NCBI GenBank assembly: GCA_024220525.1
Contig: JAMYWO010000339.1
Coordinates: 1 to 38,806, forward strand
Reading direction: 5' to 3'
Origin: Cochliopodium minus
Lineage: Eukaryota > Discosea > Himatismenida > Cochliopodiidae
Length of the DNA: 38,806 nt
Position numbers and translations under genes: made by a program
Part shown: piece by piece, positions 32,601 to 38,806 of the stretch
How the letters are laid out: each line of letters opens with the position of its first letter
How positions within the stretch are numbered: position 1 is the stretch's first letter
Notes under the pieces: model-generated
What the model saw: only the letters and a program-made list of their open reading frames with translations
What the model was told of the DNA's origin: nothing
Database searches by the model: none

Positions 32601-34505
32601 TTATTTCTTTTAATTTATAATTTTTCAACTTTTTTTTCCCAGAATTTTATTTTAATTTTTATTTTTTTAAATGTTAATTCATCTGAAGAATTTTTATAAT
32701 ATTTTTTATTTAATCTATAGTACGTATGGAATATTTATTTTAATCTCTAAAGAAATATTTATTTTTGAAAGTATATATATTTTTTTATTAATTTTGTTAG
32801 AATATTAATTTAATTAATTCTTTTTTTTTTTAGTAGAAAAAGAGAAAATATTGGATTATTTTATGGAGAAATACATTGAAAAAGATTTATTTAGTAATTT
32901 AATTCCCTACCAGTATTTGATGGGAAGTACAGAGGGAATTCCAAAAAATGTTGAGAAGGCAATTCATTACTTTGAGAAGCAAATAGAGTTGGGAAGTTTG
33001 TCTGCTTTGAGACAGTTGAGCAACTTTTATTTTGAAGGAAAAGGAAACGACATCCCTCAAAATGTAGAAAAAGCAATTCAAATTCTTGATAAAAGCTTTC
33101 TTAATGGGAATGATCATGCTTATTATTTGCTTGGGAGATATTACCAAAGTAAATAAAAAATTATTTTTTATTTTTCATTTATTTTATTTATTTTTTATTC
33201 TATTTATTTTTTATTTTATTTATTTTTTATTTATTTTTATTTTTATTTTTCATTTATTTTTATTTTTATTTTTAATATTATTTCATTTATTTTATTATTT
33301 TTTATTCTATTTATTTTTTATTTTATTTATTTTTTATTTATTTTTATTTTTATTTTTAATTTTATTTATTATTTATTTTATTTATTTTTAATTTTATTTA
33401 TTTTATTTTATTTATTTTTTATTTTTTAATTTTTATTTTATTTTTTATTATTTATTATTTATTTTTTATTTTTTATTTTTTATTTTTTATTTTTTATTTT
33501 TCATTTTAAAAGAAATGAAGAAAATGGAAAAGGCAATTCATTACTTTGAAATTGCAGTGAAAGAAGGAAACGCTGAATCTCTATTCTCACTAAAGGAAAT
33601 AAAAGGAAAAAAAGAGTTGGGAATCGAAAACATTTATTTTGAAAAGAAACAGGGAAAAAGAGAAAAGGATTGGAATAATACCAGTGATTTATTTAAATTA
33701 CTTGGTTGTTATGTTCTTGGTAAATATGGAGTTCAAAAGAATGTCGAAAAAGCTCATTTTTATTTTGAAAAATTGTTAAAGAGGTTGGAGAAAGAAGATT
33801 TGAATTTATTTTTTCGTTTTTCTTCCCAATCTGATTTTTTTGAACTTGCCAAAATTATTCTTGACGAAGAGGGAATCGAAAAAGCTTTGAGACTTCTTAC
33901 TATTGTTTGGGGGAGCAATATTTTTGGTTTGACAGAAAATTACGTGTTTTACAAGAAACTTTTGGAGAAGAGCAAATCAATGAAAATAAGTGAGAGAGAT
34001 CTTTTTTTAAAGCTTTGTACAGACATAAAAAGATCTTTCTTAAATAGATTCTCTTTCTATTATCATCTAGGAGTTGCTTATTTGAATGGAGATGAAAGAG
34101 GAATTGAAAAGAATGTTGACAAAGCCATCCTTTATTTTGAAAGAGCTTTAGACGAAGAAATCAATTTCGAAAGAGAAAACACTTTGAAAGAGTTACTCAA
34201 TATTTATTTGGGAGATGGAGTCAGAAGAAATGCCAGAAGAGCTTTCCAAATTCTTTTGAAAGATTTTGCAAAAGGAAATTCCCTCTCTTATCATTTACTT
34301 GGATCTTACTATTTTAAAGGTTATTTTTTTCTACTTTATTTTAATCGAATATTCATTTTTCATTTTTTTACTTTTAATTTTTTTGTTAGGAGAAAGAGGT
34401 TTTGAAAGAAATATTGAAAAAGCGATTTATTATTTTCAAATTTCTTCAAGAGAAGGAAATTCTCATTCAAAAGAGATTCTTGATCAAATTATCAACAACA
34501 TTTAA
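29661..34505 (+). CDS. Sel1-like (TPR-like) repeat protein
   Basis: Seven exons, 29661-30891, 31040-31564, 31943-32395, 32834-33148, 33513-34319 and 34390-34505 among them, all joined by phase-1 introns; the six listed sum to 3447 bases, 1148 aa, so the gene has six exons rather than seven. The N-terminus MLKVIKKNRIKFQKKISFFS is basic and could be a mitochondrial presequence. From about residue 170 the protein is a long run of Sel1 repeats of about 36 residues, typically G-x-x-x-(V/I)-E-K-N-V-E-K-A-I-x-Y-F-E-K-A, for example NVEKAIHYFEKQIELGS. Nearly every exon ends in G|G within the repeat turn, so exon borders match repeat borders, which suggests growth by exon duplication. Sel1 proteins are adaptors, for instance in ERAD or signalling; the partner is unknown. 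Confidence 0.85.
31590..31830. repeat. Intronic tandem duplication of ~121 bases
   Basis: In intron 2 of the Sel1 gene the block AATCAGGCGCCTTTTTATAA plus TTTTAAAAAAGTT occurs at 31651 and again at 31772. The flanking T-rich sequence is also similar, so a unit of about 121 bases is present twice. The GGCGCC palindrome stands out in an otherwise pure A/T intron. Confidence 0.8.
33160..33510. repeat. T-rich intronic repeats including (ATTTTT)n
   Basis: The intron between 33149 and 33512 is a dense TTTATTTT-type repeat, with two long near-identical blocks around 33190-33250 and 33305-33360. It ends in ATTTTT hexamers at about 33470-33505. Confidence 0.85.
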
Positions 34506-34638
34506 CTTTGAAAATTAAATGAATTTTAATTTTCTTTTCTCATTTCTCATTAATCTAGTTAGTGGTTGCTTGTACTCTTTTATAATTAAAAGTTTTGTTG
34601 AATAAATTTGGTTTTTTTTAATTTTTTCTTTTTTAATT

Positions 34639-35209
34639 TCAAACAAAAAGTTTTATTATCTCAAAAACAAGATATTTAGGAACTTTCAATTTCAATCTTT
34701 TCAAACACAAATAAAATAACAAAACTTTGTTTTGAGAAGCATGGGGATAGAATTGGTGGCTCTGAGGAGACCAAACTCTGTTTCGGACATAATTAGTGAG
34801 AAAATGGCTGATAGAGTCATAAGAATTAATTGGATCATACACTTTGCCTGACTCATTCTCTTTAACTTGACCACTAAAAAAATTTAAGGAATTAAGAACT
34901 TTATTTTTTTTATCTTTTATGTTTATTATTTTTTTTATTTATTTTTAGTTTTTTTTTTATTTATTTTTAGTTTATTTTTTATTTTTTATTTTTTATTTTA
35001 TTTTTTATTTATTTTTATTTTATTTTTTATTTTTCATTTTTTACTCATAATTGTATCCCCATCCTACAACTTGTCTGTTCCCGTAATCATCTTCTAAGAG
35101 GAGATTAACGTGGAAATAGCCGGTGAATATTCCAACTATTTTTCTTTCTTTCTGTTGAAGTTCCACTGGTGTATGTTTCGTTCCACTATTTGCTCCTAGT
35201 CCCATTTCA
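34639..35209 (-). CDS. RCC1-like protein, 3' exons only, with C-terminal W..H..YP...LC...PK motif
   Basis: Exons 35209-35045 and 34873-34639 (TGA). The first begins in phase 2 (T|GAA) after a TCTAG acceptor and reads EMGLGANSGTKHTPVELQ, then VVGWGYNYDGQV across the intron, typical RCC1 blades. The second blade is followed by NRVWSPQSHQFYP, then LLFYLCLKRLKL and VPKYLVFEIIKLF. No start is visible: the exon opens in the middle of a blade, so 5' exons are missing and the next sequence upstream is an (AAAAAT)n tract followed by a truncated sugar transporter. The exon at 294-102 would complete it exactly. Confidence 0.82.
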
Positions 35210-35607
35210 CTAGAAAAAATAAAATAAAATTAATAACATTTTATATTAAAAAAATAAATGAAAAAATTAGTTTAAAAATAATTTAAAAATAAAATAAAAT
35301 AAATAAAAAATAAAAATATAAATTATAAAATAAATAAAAAATTAATAATTGATGAAAAAGAACAAAAAAATAATGAACAATCAATTAATTAAAATTTAAA
35401 ATAAATGATTAAAAGAAAATAAAAAATAAAAAACCAAATCAAATTAACAAAATAAAAAGTAAAAAATAAAAAATAAAAAATAAAAAATAAAAAGTAAAAA
35501 ATAAAAAATAAAAAATAAAAAATAAAAAATAAAAAATAAAAAATAAAAAATAAAAATAAAATCAAAAATATGAAAACAAAATTAAAAATTAAAAAAAAAA
35601 AGATAAC
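35210..35607. repeat. (AAAAAT)n tract between two truncated genes
   Basis: Intron-like A-rich sequence contains AAAAAT hexamers at about 35455-35563, with some AAAAGT variants. It lies between the first surviving RCC1 exon and the last surviving transporter exon, both minus strand, whose intron phases do not match (phase 2 needed, phase 1 offered). Confidence 0.85.
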
Positions 35608-37615
35608 CAGGAATAACTGTGAGAATGGGAGCTACATTAAAAAAAAATGTGATTAATCAATTATTTGATTTTATGTTTTTATTTTTTTTTTTATTACCTT
35701 GAGATTTGCTAAAACCAGCAAGTATCAAAAAGGTAGTGAGATAATAGAGGATAGCATTGATACCCGTCACTTGTTGGAAGAAATTCAAGAAGACACCGAC
35801 AGAAAGTGGCTTCAAATTTTTTTTTTGGCAAATGGATGCTCCCTTTTCTTTTTTCGGTTCCAAATTTTCTCCTTTTTTTATTTTTTAAATAATTTTTTAA
35901 ATAATTTTTTTATTCTTATTATTTATAGTTTCATATTTTATTTCATATTTTATTTTCTATAATTTTATTTAATTTGATATTTTTATTTTATTTTTTTTAT
36001 TTTTTATTTTTCATTTTTATTTTTACTTCTTATTTTTATTAAAACATTATTTGTTTGGTTTTTATTTTTGATATTTTTATTTTTATTTTTATTTTATTTT
36101 ATTTTACAATATTTTTTACAATTTTTTTTATTACATTTTTTTTATTTATTTTTTTTTATTTAAATTTTTATTTTTATTTCATATTTTTCATTTAAATATT
36201 TTTTAATATTTTTACCTTTAAAAATGGACTCCAATTCTCCTGTTGAGTCTTTATCTCCAATGCGATATATAATTTCGAGTGCTCCATCTGTATCACCGTT
36301 CCTTTTTTTTTTTTTATTAAAAACTTTTTCACATTTTTTTTTTCAGATTTTTTGACAATTTAATATATTTTTTTAAATTTTTTAATATTTTTTTGATTTT
36401 TTATTTTACATGATCAACCATTTGGGAGACTCGATTTTGAGAAACAAAGAAAAAATGAAATGAAAAATGGGAGGAATGATGGAAATTAAAAACATGATAC
36501 GCCAACTAAAAAAAATAAAAATAAAACAGAAATAAAAAATAACAAGAAAAAAATACAAAAATAAAAAACAAAAATAAAAAATAAAAATAAAAATAAATTA
36601 AAAAATAGTAATGAAAAACAAAAAATAAAAATAAATAAAAAAATAGTAATAAAAAATAAAAAATAAAAAAAAAAAAATACCTGAGGTTATCATCTTTCAT
36701 GTATGAAAATCCAAATGTGGCCAAAAAAGCCAACAAAATTCCAAAATTGATGTAAAATTGGGCAAGAACACCAATGGAACCCCTCAATTTTTGCGGAGAT
36801 ATTTCTGTGATGATCAAAGGGACCTAGGAAAAAAAAAACACAAAAAAAATTAAAAAAATTAAAAAAATTAAAAAATTAAAAAAAAATTAAAAAAAATGTT
36901 AATGTGTTATTTAATTATTTAATATTTTTGAAAATTTTTACCACCAAAGAAGCAATTCCTACACCTATTCCCACAATAAAACGTCCTAAAATTACTAACC
37001 AGAGATATGGAGAAAAAGCCATGATGAGACTTCCTATCACGAAGAAGAAATCATCAATGAGAAGTGCTTTGTTTCTTCCCAATTTGTCTGCAATGTATCC
37101 TGCTGAAAGTGCACCAACAAGAGCTCCTGCGAGAATAATACTGCAAACAAACAAAAATAATTTGTTTGAATAAAATGAATTTTACACAAATTATTTTAGA
37201 ATTTTAGAATTTAAATTTTTTTAATATATTTTTTATTTTAATTTAATAATTATTTTATATAAATAATAAATAACAATATTTATTTAATCGAGGAACATCA
37301 TTTAATTGCATTTATTTTCTGTTAAATTTATGATTGGCTAAATAGCCCATTTATACCTTGTCAATAATCCTTGCATCAAGTCTGAATTTTCAATATCAAA
37401 ATGTGGTGCAAGCGATAACATAGCCCCAGAGATGATCGCTGAATATATTTATTTATTAAAGGATGTTCAATTTGGTGATATATTGTAAACAAACCAGTGC
37501 TGTATCCAAATAATATTGCAGGTATACATTGGAAAGAAGCATACAAATATAATTTATAATTTCTCCCAGAGGAATTATTATTGCCTTGTTTCTCTAATAG
37601 GCTTTCTTTTTCCAT
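35608..37615 (-). CDS. MFS sugar transporter, 3' third missing
   Basis: Eight exons in phase: 37615-37495, 37438-37357, 37140-36942, 36823-36681, 36505-36410, 36301-36216, 35871-35698 and 35631-35608 (24 bases), 308 aa up to the break. Sugar-porter signatures in order: ILFGYSTGAIISGAML (helix 1), GYIADKLGRNKAL (the GRR-type loop 2-3 motif, here with Asn), LGRFIVGIGVG, EISPQKLRGSIG, ESPKWLI, QQVTGINAILYY (helix 7), then APILTVIPG. A member of ~450-500 aa with 12 helices is expected, but helices 8-12 are absent: after 35608 an intron donor (GTTATC) leads into the (AAAAAT)n tract and RCC1 exons. It starts 58 bases from the divergent PLP-enzyme gene. It would import hexoses at the plasma membrane by proton symport or facilitated diffusion; the substrate is unknown. 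Confidence 0.88.
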
Positions 37616-37673
37616 TATAAGACCTCCTTTTTTTTAATATCAAAAAAATTGAATTCTAATTTACAACACATTT
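37616..37673. promoter_or_regulatory. Very short bidirectional promoter region
   Basis: Only 58 bases lie between the ATG of the sugar transporter (minus) and the ATG of the PLP-enzyme gene (plus). It contains a T-run (CCTTTTTTTTAATATC) and an A-run but no recognised factor site. Both genes must share this region or have transcripts starting inside each other's 5' end. Confidence 0.55.
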
Positions 37674-38679
37674 ATGCACGACTATCAATTTGAGACTTTG
37701 GCTCTGCATTCTGATGAAAGTGTAAGAGATGGCCCAGATGTTTCTCCTCCATTGCATATGAGCACTGTATATAGAACTGATAATGATCAAGGGGTTATAT
37801 ATTCAAGATCTAATCAACTGACAAGTAAAATTTTCTTTATATTCGAAAATATCATCATGGAATTTATTGCATTTCAGTTTTTCATAAAGATATGTTCAAA
37901 TATATTATCCCTAATTACTTGGAATATTCGAATATTCCAAATTTAAATTGCTGATGCATTTTCTTATAAATATCGATTCCAATTGAATAAACTGAAAAAT
38001 AATATAAAGAAACCAAGTATAAAAAAATCCTGATCTGAAATATAAACAGATCTCGAAAATTTGATTCTAAGAATTTGATATAATTCATGATTTTTAGCAC
38101 TTTAAAAATTCATTTTACTTTAAGGGGCGAGATTAGAAGAAGTTTTGAGTAAAACATGCAATGCACACGCAGTAGTGTATCCATCTGGTTTAACAGCTCT
38201 CACGGCAGTGATCAACATGTTGGTGCCCAAAAAACTGCTGAGCTTGGTGGGCTACTTCGGCTGCAAAATGGTCGTGGAAAATGCAAAGAAATTTGACCAA
38301 GATATAGAAGTTATTTTAGAAGAGGATTTTAATTTTGAAACAAGTTTTGAAAATTTAAAAAAAGGTATAAAAAAATTGTTTTTTATTTTTATATTTTTTA
38401 TTAATTTTTAAAATCTGAAAATTTCTAAATTTAAAAATTTAAAAGGAAAATTTTTTTTCAAAATTATTAAATCTTTAATTTAGCCAATTTTTTAAATATT
38501 CAATATTTTTTCACATATCTCTTTTTTAAAAATTAACAAACTTATTCATTTTTTAAACTAATTTTTTTTTTAGATGATCTCATTGTGATAGAGGCACCTA
38601 GAAACCCCGATTGTAGAATACTCGACATAAAAAAAATAAGCGAATTGGCACATGCCAAAGGAGCACTGGTTGTAGTAGA
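37674..38679 (+). CDS. Cys/Met-metabolism PLP-dependent enzyme, 5' exons; runs off right edge
   Basis: Three exons, 37674-37824, 38125-38364 and 38574-38679, join in phase and cover about the first 165 residues. Motifs of the cystathionine gamma-synthase/lyase family: FETLALHSDES, DVSPPLHMSTVY, YSRSNQLTRARLEEVL, VVYPSGLTALTAVINML (the PLP-phosphate loop region), EAPRNPDCRILDIKKIS and AKGALVVVD. The codon of the Asp expected to contact the PLP ring nitrogen is split at the last donor (GA|GTAATG). The catalytic Lys lies beyond the window. These enzymes act on cystathionine, homoserine esters or methionine in cytosolic sulfur amino-acid metabolism; which reaction cannot be told from this part. 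The gene leaves the window in an (ATTTTT)n intron. Confidence 0.85.
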
Positions 38680-38734
38680 GTAATGATTTTTCTCTCCATT
38701 GTTCATTTTCTTCTTTTTTTTCTTTCAAATTGTT

Positions 38735-38806
38735 ATTTTTTATTTTTTATTTTTTATTTTTTATTTTTTATTTTTTATTTTTTATTTTTTATTTTTTATT
38801 TTTTAT
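38735..38806. repeat. (ATTTTT)n microsatellite at right edge
   Basis: Perfect TTTTTA hexamers run to the last base, inside the intron after exon 3 of the PLP-enzyme gene. This is the same repeat as at the left edge, on the opposite strand. Confidence 0.95.

Noticed and set aside
1-38806. tRNA, rRNA or transposase genes
   Set aside because: No cloverleaf B-box (GGTTCGAATCC-like), rRNA core or transposase motif was seen on either strand.

Overview
The window is nuclear DNA of an intron-rich, extremely AT-rich eukaryotic protist. Genes are broken by many short introns (about 50-500 bases) made almost entirely of A/T runs, with clean GT...AG borders and many tiny exons (9-28 bases). Stops are TAA or TGA, consistent with the standard code. 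The gene content (TKL kinase, ADF-H domain, RCC1, Sel1, ankyrin and leucine-rich repeat proteins, thaumatin-like protein, betaine-lipid synthase, tubulin cofactor D) suggests an amoeboid protist, for example in Amoebozoa, Heterolobosea or Anaeramoebae. I cannot place it more precisely, and I see no bacterial, organellar or viral genes.

Layout, left to right: (AAAAAT)n at the edge; the 5' part of an RCC1-like gene running off the left end (minus), with one or two further RCC1-like pieces up to 2358; a complete 11-exon betaine-lipid synthase BTA1 (plus, 2817-6819); a two-exon ankyrin-like gene (minus, 6908-7917); the 3' part of a membrane protein (minus, 8061-8791); a poorly resolved stretch with a GT61-like glycosyltransferase whose frame is broken at A-runs (plus, 9739-10814); a 10-exon coiled-coil gene (plus, 11148-15479); a nine-exon TKL kinase fused to an ADF-H/coactosin-like domain (minus, 15844-18879); a small secreted thaumatin-like gene (plus, 19388-20081); tubulin-folding cofactor D (plus, 20138-26053) with one apparent +1 frameshift; three copies of a tiny C-x-H/C-x2-C protein (26351-29390) enclosing a leucine-rich repeat gene (minus, 26774-28548); a 1148-aa Sel1-repeat protein (plus, 29661-34505); the 3' part of an RCC1 gene (minus, 34639-35209); the 5' two thirds of an MFS sugar transporter (minus, 35608-37615); and the start of a Cys/Met-metabolism PLP enzyme (plus, 37674 to the right edge).

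Genes are packed tightly: about 56-58 bases separate the thaumatin and TBCD genes and the two divergent starts at 37615/37674, and 21 bases separate the first small zinc protein from the LRR gene. There is no operon-like functional grouping. Cytoskeletal functions (TBCD, kinase-ADF-H) and repeat-scaffold proteins dominate.

Most notable: (1) the RCC1 gene cut at the left edge and the RCC1 3' fragment at 35209 join perfectly in phase and motif, while the transporter next to that fragment lacks its 3' third. Both breaks lie in the same (AAAAAT)n repeat, which suggests a misjoin, a repeat-mediated rearrangement, a circular molecule, or paralogues. (2) A kinase is fused to an actin-binding ADF-H domain. 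(3) A C-terminal W..H..(F/Y)P...LLC...PK motif is shared by RCC1 and ankyrin proteins and partly by the LRR protein. (4) There is a clustered family of ~70-aa putative zinc proteins with different intron positions. No RNA genes or CRISPR arrays were found.
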